From Paenibacillus sp. Root52 (GTDB lineage: Bacteria > Bacillota > Bacilli > Paenibacillales > Paenibacillaceae), in contig NZ_LMFO01000008.1 in assembly GCF_001426865.1 (NCBI RefSeq), positions 53,909 through 117,908 on the forward strand: 64,000 nucleotides of DNA, given 5' to 3'. The notes under the pieces were generated by a model. The model was not told the origin of the DNA. It ran no database searches and saw only the letters and a list, made by a program, of their open reading frames with translations. The position numbers and the translations under genes were made by a program. This document shows, piece by piece, positions 18,309 to 27,099 of this stretch (position 1 is the first letter of the stretch; each line of letters opens with the position of its first letter).

Positions 18309-18796
18309 GTTGTATCACTCCCATACTTTTTTTTGAACTGTTGTCGTGCTTGGTATAATGATGCTTTGACCTGTTCCATCCGTATCCCGAGCAATCTCGC
18401 TATTTCTTGATAAGGAAGCTCCATCTCATATTTCATGATTAATAGCTGTTTGTGGAGCGGGGCAAGCTGACGAAGTACAGCCTCTACTTCTTCTTTCTTC
18501 TCCTGTTGTAGGAGAGCGTCCTCAGGAAGGTTATCATCAGGTATGTCCATCGTATCGATCGGAACCATCGTCCATTTCTTACGGCGACAAAGATCATAGT
18601 ATCGATTAATCGCTACTCTATACAGCCAAGCACTGAACTTCCCATTCTCTATGGAGTCTATATATAAAAACGCTTTGTACACCGTTTCCTGTAAAATATC
18701 CTCCGCATCGGATGGAGAAGCGCCGAGCCTAATGAGATAGTTCCGAATTTCTTGGAGCTTAGGCTGTAATTGTTCATTCATCTCTCCGGCGTTCAT
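18305..18796 (-). CDS. ECF RNA polymerase sigma factor
   Basis: A 163-residue sigma-70 family protein of the extracytoplasmic-function group with only regions 2 and 4. Region 2 reads SPSDAEDILQETVYKAFLYI and FSAWLYRVAINRYYDLCRR. Region 4 reads LPYQEIARLLGIRMEQVKAS, then LYQARQQFKKKYG. It directs RNA polymerase to a small regulon under control of the overlapping membrane anti-sigma gene. A possible autoregulated promoter lies about 20 bases upstream. Its specific ECF subgroup was not determined. Confidence 0.92.
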   Translation of the reverse strand: MNAGEMNEQLQPKLQEIRNYLIRLGASPSDAEDILQETVYKAFLYIDSIENGKFSAWLYRVAINRYYDLCRRKKWTMVPIDTMDIPDDNLPEDALLQQEKKEEVEAVLRQLAPLHKQLLIMKYEMELPYQEIARLLGIRMEQVKASLYQARQQFKKKYGSDTT

Positions 18797-18815
18797 GCTT
18801 CACCACCTTTCATAG

Positions 18816-18840
18816 GTATAACGAATAGATATCAGGAATG
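18816..18840 (-). promoter_or_regulatory. candidate ECF promoter for the sigma/anti-sigma operon
   Basis: On the minus strand AAC and CGT are separated by exactly 16 bases, the spacing of many ECF promoters (GAAC-N16-CGT). The -35 reads TAAC rather than GAAC, so support is limited. Confidence 0.35.
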
Positions 18841-18913
18841 TTAGAAATTTTGCATAAATAATACTTCAAGAAAACTATAGACGTGCCGAGACTGAACAAT
18901 AATTCATGAGAAA

Positions 18914-18948
18914 GACCATATTACGAGCAGCCAGCTCGCAATATGGTC
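18914..18948 (-). terminator. terminator of the 18987-19517 gene
   Basis: A 15-bp stem with one mismatch: GACCATATTACGAGC pairs with GCTCGCAATATGGTC around AGCCA. Confidence 0.65.
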
Positions 18949-18986
18949 ATCAATATGTTATATATCATTCTAGATCAATTCGAAGG

Positions 18987-19517
18987 CTATTTATGTATAA
19001 CTTTAGATAAGGCTGTACCATCAAACCTGTTACCCCAACCTCTATTTTCTTCTATTGCATATTTCAAGAAGGAACCCACATTTGGCAGTGGAAAGCTATG
19101 TTGCAGCATGTAATCAGCTATTCTATGCACCAATATTAAGCTACTTTCTCCATATCCTTCAATGACAGAATACGCATGACTGATGCCCAATTCATAAATG
19201 TCTCGAAGTAAGATACCTATAGATTCCTCCGTTGATTGATATAGTTGAGATAGAGAAACAAATTCGTCACGGCTCAGTCTATCAAACTCCTGCTCTTCGT
19301 ATGTATCGAACTCCATTAGATTTTCCGGTATCAGTTCAACGATAATTTCATTCCAATCATCTAAATGTTGAGTACTTGTAAATTGCCATAGGTAGTTCAG
19401 AACGTTTATCCAATCATTCAGATCATATTCTAAGGTAATCAGCACGTTCTCAAAACAACTGATCCCGTATGCAACTCTACCTCTAAGGGAAATCTGTTTC
19501 ATCTGTTCTAAATTCAT
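18987..19517 (-). CDS. hypothetical protein, possible immunity protein
   Basis: A 176-residue soluble, acidic, helix-rich protein. I do not recognise the family. The ATG at 19517 is chosen because AGGAGG lies eight bases upstream; the longer frame to 19541 runs through that site. It is the last of a run of small same-strand genes downstream of a broken WXG100-type toxin gene. Such runs in Bacillales usually encode immunity proteins against related toxins, so immunity is a reasonable but unproved guess. Confidence 0.6.
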   Translation of the reverse strand: MNLEQMKQISLRGRVAYGISCFENVLITLEYDLNDWINVLNYLWQFTSTQHLDDWNEIIVELIPENLMEFDTYEEQEFDRLSRDEFVSLSQLYQSTEESIGILLRDIYELGISHAYSVIEGYGESSLILVHRIADYMLQHSFPLPNVGSFLKYAIEENRGWGNRFDGTALSKVIHK

Positions 19518-19609
19518 TAATGCTACCTCCTGTACATCCAAACTGAAATACCCATTAATCTCTACAATCTCATTATTTTTTGGGGTTAATCATTAAGCTA
19601 CTTAGCCAA

Positions 19610-19924
19610 TTATCCATTATATCTTGGATCTTTGTAGCACCAATTGTAATTATCCACATCCGTAGTTTTCTCTAAGTCTTCGAAAGTGTAAAACCATTCG
19701 TCCTCAACCCATAACTTGGATTTAGAATAGATCCTAAGTATTGCGCGAAAAAATCGAAATAATAGATCTTCATTATCGTAAAAGTCATCGGATACCACCG
19801 CTTTAAAATATTCATTATTGGTATCATCCCATTCAAAACTAACCACCTGATATTCATATGGTTCATCATAGATGCTAAAACAAAGGGTTCTTGAATAGTT
19901 CTCTCTAAAATGAAAAGTTACACT
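19610..19924 (-). pseudogene. truncated duplicate of the immunity gene at 23091-23567
   Basis: From FRENYSRTLCFSIYDEPYEYQ to the stop codon this frame closely follows residues of about 65-158 of the protein at 23091-23567, including VSDDFYDNEDLL and EEWFYT-like residues. Upstream the match ends in SVTFH and then a TAA stop at 19925-19927, so about 65 N-terminal residues are gone. The only usable start, GTG at 19846, would give 78 residues without a clear ribosome site. It is best read as a relic of a duplicated immunity gene. Confidence 0.75.
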
Positions 19925-19952
19925 TTACTGAACGATTTACTGATAAGAAAAA

Positions 19953-20002
19953 TCCCCTCATAGTAACAGGATCTACTATTTCACCTGTATACCATATGGG
20001 GA
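19953..20002 (-). terminator. weak hairpin downstream of VOC gene
   Basis: TCCCC pairs with GGGGA and ACAGG with CCTGT, nested in the same dyad. It is the only candidate terminator for the VOC-family gene, 100 bases past its stop. Confidence 0.35.
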
Positions 20003-20101
20003 GTATATCACTTTTATTAAACAGCCTTGATAAGGTAACCACTCAGCCTGCTCGACTGAATGAAGTTAACATTACCCTCACTAAGCTGACCTAATTACGG
20101 T

Positions 20102-20470
20102 TTAGGCTTTACTGTGAAGGGTAACTAAGTAACCGTCTGGATCAGCAAATGTAAAGGTTCGCCCAAATGGTCCATCGATTGGTACAGATGTGATCTTTAC
20201 GCCTGCTGCAACAAGCTTGTCGTGGATTTCTTGCGTATCAGGGGCTTGAAGCCACAGAGCAACACCAAGTCCAGGCTGACTAACCGAGCTGAGCTCTACT
20301 CCGGGGAGTAAGTCGCGAAGAGCAAATGCAATAGGCTTCGTATCAAAGACCACAGCATGAGGTGGCCCTGCCTGTGAGAGAACCAATCCAAGATAGTTTT
20401 GATAGAATTCCGCGGAGCTTTCAAGATTGCTCACTTGAAGTGAAATGAAGTCTGGTCCGATTACTGACAT
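20102..20470 (-). CDS. VOC-family (glyoxalase-fold) protein
   Basis: A 122-residue protein with two beta-alpha-beta-beta-beta modules typical of the vicinal oxygen chelate fold: DFISLQVSNLESSAEFYQNY at the start and TFTFADPDGYLVTLHSKA at the end. Members include glyoxalases, dioxygenases and drug-binding proteins, and the sequence does not separate these. A ribosome site (AGGAGG) precedes the ATG. It interrupts the run of immunity-like genes and has base composition closer to the normal chromosome than they do. Confidence 0.88.
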   Translation of the reverse strand: MSVIGPDFISLQVSNLESSAEFYQNYLGLVLSQAGPPHAVVFDTKPIAFALRDLLPGVELSSVSQPGLGVALWLQAPDTQEIHDKLVAAGVKITSVPIDGPFGRTFTFADPDGYLVTLHSKA

Positions 20471-20629
20471 AATGTTATGTCCTCCTTAGTATATGGGTGG
20501 TTGTGTTATATGCATGATTATATAAGCCCCCTATTGCCAACAGTATGTCAGTAGTGTTTTTCCGTTTTTTTAATTTTTTCCTTATTATCTGGTGCAATTG
20601 AATGTTCGCAAGAAAATATAGATAATAAA

Positions 20630-20672
20630 AAACAGGTAATCAAGGTGTTATCTGACCATAATTAACCTGTTA
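20630..20672 (-). terminator. hairpin terminator, copy 1 of a repeated 3' sequence
   Basis: AACAGGT pairs with ACCTGTT around 27 bases. The whole stretch is nearly the same as 22994-23034, sharing the motif TCTGACCATAAT in the loop. Confidence 0.6.
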
Positions 20673-20738
20673 AAATTCGCGAGTTCATCTTAATTAGATG
20701 TAAAACAAAACTTACCAAGTACGTTGCCATTTAATTAT

Positions 20739-21107
20739 TTAAATATCTAATCTACTTTTTATTATTTCTAGTAAATTATTAATCTTATTTATATCTTCTG
20801 GATGTTCATCAAGATGTTTTCCACTGTAAGTAATTAAATAGTTATAAAATTGATCGTACTCCATTACTACCAGTACATCTTCGTCATAAGCTGGGGGCTC
20901 TCCTATAAAGCACACTTTCCTGTCTCCAATATAGTACTCCTCATTTGGCTCATGATAAGTTGAAAATTGTACCTCTAGTGGACCTGATCCATACCCATGT
21001 CTTTCAGAATCACCAAAATATTTTAATGCTCTTGGGAGGTCAATAATATAAAAATAAGATTCAACCAGTTTTTCAATTTCATATTGTTCTATAAGTATTC
21101 TGTACAC
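20739..21107 (-). CDS. hypothetical small acidic protein, possible immunity protein
   Basis: A 122-residue acidic, AT-rich-coded protein with no signal peptide or membrane helix. I do not recognise the family. The GTG start at 21107 follows GGGGGAGAG. Its 3' untranslated hairpin is shared almost exactly with the immunity-like gene at 23091-23567, which links the two genes to the same island. A role as toxin immunity protein is inferred from position only. Confidence 0.6.
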   Translation of the reverse strand: MYRILIEQYEIEKLVESYFYIIDLPRALKYFGDSERHGYGSGPLEVQFSTYHEPNEEYYIGDRKVCFIGEPPAYDEDVLVVMEYDQFYNYLITYSGKHLDEHPEDINKINNLLEIIKSRLDI

Positions 21108-21208
21108 TTCTCTCCCCCGTTAAGCTTTTTCTATATTCTCCTCACTCACGCCGCATTCGGGTATTCATTATCTGCATCAATATGTTAGATGTTTGCAAAC
21201 TATAAAAT

Positions 21209-21586
21209 TCAATATGTATTAGTTAAGTCATTTAATATTACAATTGCCTTTTCTATCCTTTGTATATCTACTTCTTTTAGATTCTCTAGGATTACATGAT
21301 ACGCATTTAAAGAATCAGAGGTATTCAAGATTGATAGTGATGCCATAGCAATATTTCCAATTCCGATTCCTTCTGCAAATGTATAGCGTGCTCCCATATA
21401 TTGAGTTAAATTTTGAAGCTTTTCAATCACTAATATATTTTTTATTTTTAGTTCTACGACTCTAATCATCGTATTGCTGATGATATATATTTGTTTTGAA
21501 TCCAGAAATTCAATTAATTCTCGTATGGATAATTCATTTTGCCTAATATGGCGAACTTTATCATCGAGTTCATTTTTGCTATTCAT
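21209..21586 (-). CDS. hypothetical protein, HEAT-like immunity paralogue A
   Basis: A 125-residue helical protein. The ATG at 21586 follows GGAGTGA; longer frames start before that site. The C-terminal stretch GIGIGNIAMASLSILNTSDS lines up with GPWQFGHVAIATLSLLENED of the protein at 22518-22874. Both open with a helix pair around RELIEFL / EDLIVCL, so the two are diverged paralogues. The repeated helical layout resembles short HEAT-type repeats. Immunity function is inferred from the location in the toxin island. Confidence 0.6.
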   Translation of the reverse strand: MNSKNELDDKVRHIRQNELSIRELIEFLDSKQIYIISNTMIRVVELKIKNILVIEKLQNLTQYMGARYTFAEGIGIGNIAMASLSILNTSDSLNAYHVILENLKEVDIQRIEKAIVILNDLTNTY

Positions 21587-21815
21587 ATAAATCACTCCAT
21601 GAATCATCTTTTTAATCACGTAAATACGTTCGAGTTTATGTAAGTCACGCACCATTCAGCGAAAACTATTTTTAAATTTATAAGTTTTCTATATCGTACG
21701 GTGGCTTATTTAAAAATCTCTCATACCATCCTCCTAGAGGGAAGTGACAAACACCAACAATCTCTAGTTCATTCACTCTAAATACAAATCCCCCTTTCCG
21801 TTCTAGTATTCTTAA

Positions 21816-22175
21816 CTACGGTTCATATACATAAATATACTCAGAGTATTGCGGATGATCATCTATATAGCTAGCTAATTTTAGATAAAAATGACAAATC
21901 AATTCTATACCAGAAAACTGATTCATGTATTCTATGGTTTCTTGGCTATAAATCGTTGTAATATCTACTAGCTCTTTTTCACCACCTAATAAACGAGTAA
22001 TATCCGCAAATTTAGGTGAAATAGGTACTATATTTTCTTTTTGAAAAAATGAAGCCAGTCTCCTAAAAAACTCATATGCCAATCTCTCATCCCCTGGTGA
22101 TACTACCGTCCCTACTAAACTCCAATCAATATTACTGCTTCGAGATACCGCTTCTCTCAAGTACATTACCTTCAC
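21816..22175 (-). CDS. hypothetical small protein of the toxin/immunity island
   Basis: A 119-residue soluble protein, predicted mixed helix and strand, ending in YSEYIYVYEP. The family is not recognised. Start choice is uncertain: GTG at 22175 or the in-frame ATG at 22166, neither with a strong ribosome site. Same strand and AT-rich composition as the flanking immunity-like genes. No motif that would suggest an enzyme is visible. Confidence 0.5.
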   Translation of the reverse strand: MKVMYLREAVSRSSNIDWSLVGTVVSPGDERLAYEFFRRLASFFQKENIVPISPKFADITRLLGGEKELVDITTIYSQETIEYMNQFSGIELICHFYLKLASYIDDHPQYSEYIYVYEP

Positions 22176-22389
22176 TTCAACCTGGAAGCTATTTTGTTAT
22201 TAAACAGATCCTTTACGACAAATTCGAGAATGGGTATAGAGTATTTGAATCGGGCGGAGCACCTTTCTATAGTTCATTCGAAACCCTTGGTCTTGTCAAA
22301 GAAACAATGGGGTCTGTGGATAGGCAGACACATAGCCTCTTTTTAATCTCATCCAAATTCTTCCTAAAATTTTGTCCTTTAATCGCCAT

Positions 22390-22468
22390 AAAAAAAACAA
22401 AATGCCTCCTAGAATTTCATTGGAAAAACCCTAGGTTTAGCCAATGTCTACTTTAAAGGGTGCATTTT
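22390..22468 (-). terminator. long terminator hairpin of the 22518-22874 gene
   Basis: On the minus strand AAAATGC and CATTGG pair with CCAATG and GCATTTT, followed by eight T. The rest of 22176-22517 shows no supported gene; a 40-codon frame at 22267-22389 has no ribosome site at a proper distance. Confidence 0.55.
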
Positions 22469-22517
22469 ATATAAGTAGTGTTCCTTCATTTTTTTTATTT
22501 ACTGGTAAGCCCCAGCT

Positions 22518-22874
22518 CTATATTTTATAAGATTCTAATTTGATAAAATTATCTACTAAATATTTATCATTATCACTCAGTCTCTCAAAAAGTTCGTTAA
22601 ACTTAATCTTTGCATCCTCATTTTCTAGAAGAGATAGCGTAGCTATAGCAACATGCCCGAATTGCCATGGTCCAATAAATTTATTGTCTGTTAAAAGTTC
22701 TCCAAGTTCAGATAGTCTATCTACAATGCTAATATTACAGTAATTTCTTTCAATTAACTTGAACATTGCCATAGCAACAACCCTTAAATTTCTTGCTTCT
22801 AAACATACTATTAAATCTTCGTTTTTTATCTTATCAGTTTTAATCTCTTCTGCTAATTCAGCTATTGAAGCCAT
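22518..22874 (-). CDS. hypothetical protein, HEAT-like immunity paralogue B
   Basis: A 118-residue helical, acidic protein. The ATG at 22874 follows AAGGGGA; the frame extends to 22907 but without a ribosome site. It is a diverged paralogue of the protein at 21209-21586, sharing the pattern of a glycine-rich turn followed by (H/N)(V/I)A(I/M)A(T/S)LS(I/L)L. Position two genes downstream of a WXG100-type toxin remnant suggests an immunity function. Confidence 0.62.
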   Translation of the reverse strand: MASIAELAEEIKTDKIKNEDLIVCLEARNLRVVAMAMFKLIERNYCNISIVDRLSELGELLTDNKFIGPWQFGHVAIATLSLLENEDAKIKFNELFERLSDNDKYLVDNFIKLESYKI

Positions 22875-22993
22875 ATTAAATCTCCCCTTTGTTATTTTTT
22901 CTTTCAATCATAGGGGCATATCTTAGTTGTTCTCTTTCTCGAATCAAGTGAAATTAAGGAAACACACCAAAATGAAGAAGACAAAAATAATAA

Positions 22994-23034
22994 AACAGGT
23001 AATCACGGTGTAATCTGACCATAATCGACCTGTT
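22994..23034 (-). terminator. hairpin terminator, copy 2 of a repeated 3' sequence
   Basis: AACAGGT pairs with ACCTGTT. It is almost identical to 20630-20672 and lies 57 bases past the stop of the 23091-23567 gene. Confidence 0.6.
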
Positions 23035-23090
23035 AGATTAAAAAAGCCTTAGTACTAACATTAAAATATTTAATAATCTTAAATTTAATT

Positions 23091-23567
23091 TCAATTCTCA
23101 ATTTCTGGATTTTTGTAGCACCAGTCATTGCGAGACATATCACTAATATTCTCTATATTATCTGAAGTATAAAACCATTCTTCTTCAATCCATATTTTGG
23201 AATTCGGATATATTTTCAACATAGCACGGGATAATTGTAATAATAGATCTTCATTATCATAAAAGTCATCAGACACTATTGCTTTAAAATATTCGTTACC
23301 TACTTCATCCCATTCAAAACTAACAACTTGGTATTCATAAGGTTCATCATAAACGCTAAAGCAAAGAGTTCTTGAATAATTTTCTCTGAATGGCATGTCA
23401 CTTATATATACTCGAGCATACTTCAATATCCCTTCATTATTATAAGTATCTTCGTCGCTATCAAAAAATAGATTCTCTTGCACACATACTTTATGAATGC
23501 TACTTAATAACTCTTTTGCCGAAATGCTTTCTCCAGTTTTAAATAATAAAAAAGACGAGGTTCCCAT
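23091..23567 (-). CDS. probable cognate immunity protein of the WXG100-type toxin
   Basis: A 158-residue acidic soluble protein whose start codon overlaps the stop of the toxin reading frame (TAATG at 23567), with GAAGGAG upstream. This coupling is the normal arrangement for a toxin and its cognate immunity gene. A truncated duplicate lies at 19610-19924. The family is not recognised. With the toxin gene apparently broken, the protein may now act as an orphan immunity gene that protects against siblings. Confidence 0.7.
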   Translation of the reverse strand: MGTSSFLLFKTGESISAKELLSSIHKVCVQENLFFDSDEDTYNNEGILKYARVYISDMPFRENYSRTLCFSVYDEPYEYQVVSFEWDEVGNEYFKAIVSDDFYDNEDLLLQLSRAMLKIYPNSKIWIEEEWFYTSDNIENISDMSRNDWCYKNPEIEN

Positions 23568-24857
23568 TATTTTAAAACTCCTTCTAGTTCTTTTAGTGAA
23601 TTAACAACAATTACTCCCTTATCATTAAGCGATTGAAGCATTTTAACTGTTTGGGAATTTGAGCTATTAAAGGACTCATGAACATACAACACAACTTCCC
23701 TGCCCTCATAATTAAAGAATTGTGGATGCCCTGGATTAGTATATTTATCAATTTGGTTCATTTTAACAGCAGACATTGATTTCTTAACCTCTATAATTTG
23801 ATTGTTTGTCAGAACATCAATATCTCCTGCTGGTTTGCCAGTAGTAATATTATCAAGCTTCAATCCAAATCCTGTTACTTCAATTCTCTTTAGAACATCT
23901 CCTCCCACTGTTCCTTCAATCGCTTTGCCAACATCCTTGCTTATCGTTGCTACTCCAATCGCACCTGGAATATTCTTTGGGTTTTGTTCAGTCCATTTTA
24001 TTTTATTGCCGTAGGGGTTTTCAAATTCAACTTCTATACCTTTATTCGTTTTGATTATAACTGGATCCTTAAAATTCCCTATACCCTTCCCAAACTCCTG
24101 TTCCTTCTCCACAAACTCAGAGAATTTAGAAGACTCTCTCGCCTTTTTGCTTTCGGCAATGTTCTCGGTGACTCGCATACGTTGATCTTGAAAACCGTTA
24201 AAGCCACCTGTCATATTGCCTGTACCAGGACGAGTGGACGGATTGATCTTGGGGCCACCGCCTGTAAATAGATTGTGAGGCTTCATCATCGAAGACGCAT
24301 ACCCACCGCCCAGCATCAATCCACCTACGCCAAAAATATTTGCCCAGTGCTCACTAGACCAGGCATTCGTTGGGAACGTAGCTTCACGGATCGTACCATG
24401 TATACCGAATGTAATCCAATTGGCTGCATCATTAGGTGAGTTAAACGCTTTTTCTGCACGATCCACGTATCCAGAAACAAGACCACTTGGGATACCGAAC
24501 GTCCAATAATCCAAAAAACCGCCAACACTATCATAACGCTTCTGGTACCGATCATCTGCTGATTGCAAAAAGGCTTGTCCTAACTCGACTATACTATCGG
24601 CGGACTTCTGAAAGGCTTTCCGCGTATCAGCAGCAGGCGCTTTAGCATCATTTGACTCAGGAGGGCCATAGGTTTCTAAGGTTTGATTGTCAGCATTCTT
24701 GAATTTCTCAGCATGCCTTTCCAGTTCTTTTGACTTGCTCAATCTCAACGATCCGTTGTTTCAAGCGGTTAGTCATTTGAGAAATCTGATAATGAGCCTC
24801 TTCGAATTGTTTTGATATGGCAAGCAGCTGTCCTGGTTTTACTTTTATAGTCGTCAT
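23567..24857 (-). pseudogene. WXG100-type polymorphic toxin with PD-(D/E)xK-like C terminus, broken by an out-of-frame deletion
   Basis: The ATG at 24857, after GAGG, opens a frame that starts MTTIKVKPGQLLAISKQFEE and continues to IVEIEQ, the N-terminal helix of WXG100 (ESAT-6-like) pre-toxins. It then runs out of register and stops at 24708. The rest of the toxin is in another frame, read from a TTG at 24748 (393 residues): SKELERHAEKF, a pre-toxin module (WITFGIHGTIREATFP), and a C-terminal domain with GDIDVL followed by QIIEVKKS, the D...ExK pattern of a restriction-endonuclease-like nuclease. The WXG turn and roughly 30 codons are missing between the parts. Secretion would need a type VII system elsewhere. 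Confidence 0.75.
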
Positions 24858-25051
24858 GTCGTACCTCATATTATAAGTTTTCGTTGTTATACGAACATCT
24901 CATCACAATTTCATTAGCATAAGAGTACGTTAAACCTTGTATAATGAACTTTCATTATAATGAGGCACCCCAAGAATAGGTAGCGACTACCGAAGTATTT
25001 TTATAGTCCACATTAACCTAATTAAAACCAAAATATAACAGTACCTGGAAC

Positions 25052-25441
25052 CTACTTTCCTTCCCGCTCCGCTAGAAACTCAATGCTAATTCGATCTACT
25101 TTCATCTCAACGTATGTACCTATTAAATAAGCATAGTCTCTGAACAATTCTTCATCGGTTAGGACGATCCCCGCATCCAAAGAGTCTGCTTGTATCACAC
25201 CTCGAATGTTATAGGCAAATCCTGAATTAATCCGTTCTAACTCTTTCTTAGGCTCGTGCAGCTCCTGAACAATGACATCATCTAATATTGTAATCCCAAT
25301 GGATACGGGGTAAGCACGTCCCACTTCAATAGGATATGGACAGATATTAGCAAACCCTGTAAATTCAACTCCGTTCATTTCAAGAGTTACCTCTTCTTCT
25401 ATGTGGGGATCTAACCTTTTAACGACAGCCCAATTATTCAT
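25052..25441 (-). CDS. hypothetical protein upstream of the toxin remnant
   Basis: A 129-residue soluble protein rich in beta-strand-like stretches (ANICPYPIEVGRAYPVSIGI). GGGAGG lies eight bases before the ATG at 25441. The family is not recognised. It is on the same strand as the toxin remnant with 190 bases between. It could be a further island gene or an ordinary chromosomal gene; nothing in the sequence decides this. Confidence 0.6.
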   Translation of the reverse strand: MNNWAVVKRLDPHIEEEVTLEMNGVEFTGFANICPYPIEVGRAYPVSIGITILDDVIVQELHEPKKELERINSGFAYNIRGVIQADSLDAGIVLTDEELFRDYAYLIGTYVEMKVDRISIEFLAEREGK

Positions 25442-25503
25442 TGCGCAATCCTCCCTTCTTTCATCTCATCTGAATCTATATATGCAAGTATACCTCCAAG
25501 TAC

Positions 25504-25535
25504 AAAAAAACACCCCAGCATGAGCACTGAGATGT
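25504..25535 (-). terminator. terminator of the amino acid permease gene
   Basis: On the minus strand ACATCTCAG pairs with CTGGGGTGT (some G-T pairs), followed by seven T. Confidence 0.7.
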
Positions 25536-25623
25536 CTTCTTCTTAATTAAGCAATATTTAATTCTGCTAATTCTCAAACCTTTTTCTCTATCCGATCTAC
25601 ATGCGACCTATAGATGCAGTCCG

Positions 25624-26979
25624 TTATTTCGCTTGTTTCCCATCTGCCTTACGGAATCGAACCAAAGACCAGATGATGAGGAATGCTAGCACGGAGAGAC
25701 AGACACTAATACTGAAACGATTGCCTGCATCGAAAATAAACATCACTGCAATTACGGCCAGACATAGGGTTGTGGCACCTGTGATATAAGGAAATCCCCA
25801 CACCTTGAAGGAAGGTTGCACGGGATACTGCTTACGCAACTTCAACTGCGATGAAGAGATACAGATCCACACCAGAATTACCACAAATCCAGGAACCGCT
25901 AGTAGCACACTGAATAGCTGATCTTGTGCAAATAGTCCCAGCATTGATCCAGCTAACAGAATGACGCTGCACACGAGCAAGGTGTTAATCGGGCTGCCGT
26001 TCGCATTGGTCTTCGCTAAAGCTTTGGGAGCCTCACCGCCGACCGCCATCGAATACATCATCCGGGATGCACCATAGATCCCAGAGTTCGCAGCCGATAA
26101 GACAGCCGTAACCAGAATGAAGTTCATAATATGAGCGGCACCTGGTAGCCCAGTCGAAGCCAGCACCTGTACAAATGGGCTACTCTCTGGTCCAAGCTCA
26201 TTCCAAGGAATTAACCCACAGATGATGAGAATAGGCAAGGTGAAGAACAGAATAATTCTTAACATGAAATTGCCCACCACCTTGGGCAGTACACGATCTG
26301 CATTTTCCGTTTCCGTCAACGTTAATCCAATCAGCTCAGAACCCCCGTAGGAGAACATAACAACAAGCAGAGCAGAGAAGATTGAGCCCCAACCATTAGG
26401 GAAGAAGCCACCCGATTGTGTATAATTTTGCAAATAAGGTGTGTTATCACTCGGAATAATACCGAAGATTAGCGCAGTACCTAGGAAAATAAAAGCAATA
26501 ATCATCGCAATTTTGATCCCTGCTAACCAGAATTCGAATTCTCCGAACACGCCTACACTCAGAAAATTGACGGATATAATAAACGCAGCGCATGCCAGAC
26601 TCATGAGCCATAATGGCACGTCTGGGAACCAATATTGCAGGAAACTCCCCGCTGCGATCACTTCAATTACACATACAGACAACCATAGGAAGCAATACAT
26701 CCATCCCATGACAAATGACACTCTGCTGCCAAACGCCTCTTGCACAAAGTCTTTCATATTCCGATTCTTATAGACGGTGGCCATCTCTGCCATAGCTGCC
26801 ATGACAACGAGCAGCAACAATCCGGCGAAAATGTAGGTCACAATGACCCCAGGCCCTGCTAGTCCAATCGTTTCGGCACTGCCTTTGAAAATTCCAGTTC
26901 CAATGACACCACCCATCGCCATCAGGCTAATGTGTCTTGGTTTGAGTTTCTTCTGTAATGTTCCTTCTGTCTGAGCCAA
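25624..26979 (-). CDS. amino acid permease (APC superfamily)
   Basis: A 451-residue, 12-helix transporter. The first helix carries GGVIGTGIFKGSAETIGLAG, the substrate-binding loop of the amino acid/polyamine/organocation superfamily. The residues PWNELGPESSPFVQ and ANSGIYGASRMMYSMA further along are typical of its AAT/GABA-permease branch. It should import an amino acid with protons; the substrate cannot be read from sequence. The start is TTG, seven bases after AGGAGG. It is transcribed alone and followed by a clear terminator. Confidence 0.9.
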   Translation of the reverse strand: MAQTEGTLQKKLKPRHISLMAMGGVIGTGIFKGSAETIGLAGPGVIVTYIFAGLLLLVVMAAMAEMATVYKNRNMKDFVQEAFGSRVSFVMGWMYCFLWLSVCVIEVIAAGSFLQYWFPDVPLWLMSLACAAFIISVNFLSVGVFGEFEFWLAGIKIAMIIAFIFLGTALIFGIIPSDNTPYLQNYTQSGGFFPNGWGSIFSALLVVMFSYGGSELIGLTLTETENADRVLPKVVGNFMLRIILFFTLPILIICGLIPWNELGPESSPFVQVLASTGLPGAAHIMNFILVTAVLSAANSGIYGASRMMYSMAVGGEAPKALAKTNANGSPINTLLVCSVILLAGSMLGLFAQDQLFSVLLAVPGFVVILVWICISSSQLKLRKQYPVQPSFKVWGFPYITGATTLCLAVIAVMFIFDAGNRFSISVCLSVLAFLIIWSLVRFRKADGKQAK

Positions 26980-27099
26980 TTCCAGTCCTCCTGATGTAAA
27001 ACACGTCTGTGATTCTTTTGTTCAAGTCTACCTAAATATAATTTTCAGTATACCCTATAGTCCATACCTCAGAACAGAACATCTACATGGGAATTTCAT

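Noticed and set aside
22267..22389. 40-codon minus-strand frame starting MAIKGQNFRKNLDEIKKR
   Set aside because: The nearest AGGAGG is 16 bases away and belongs to a terminator arm, and no family resemblance was seen.
22176..22517. Riboswitch in the AT-rich gap
   Set aside because: The structure is explained by a terminator with a T-run downstream of the 22518-22874 gene; no riboswitch consensus was seen.
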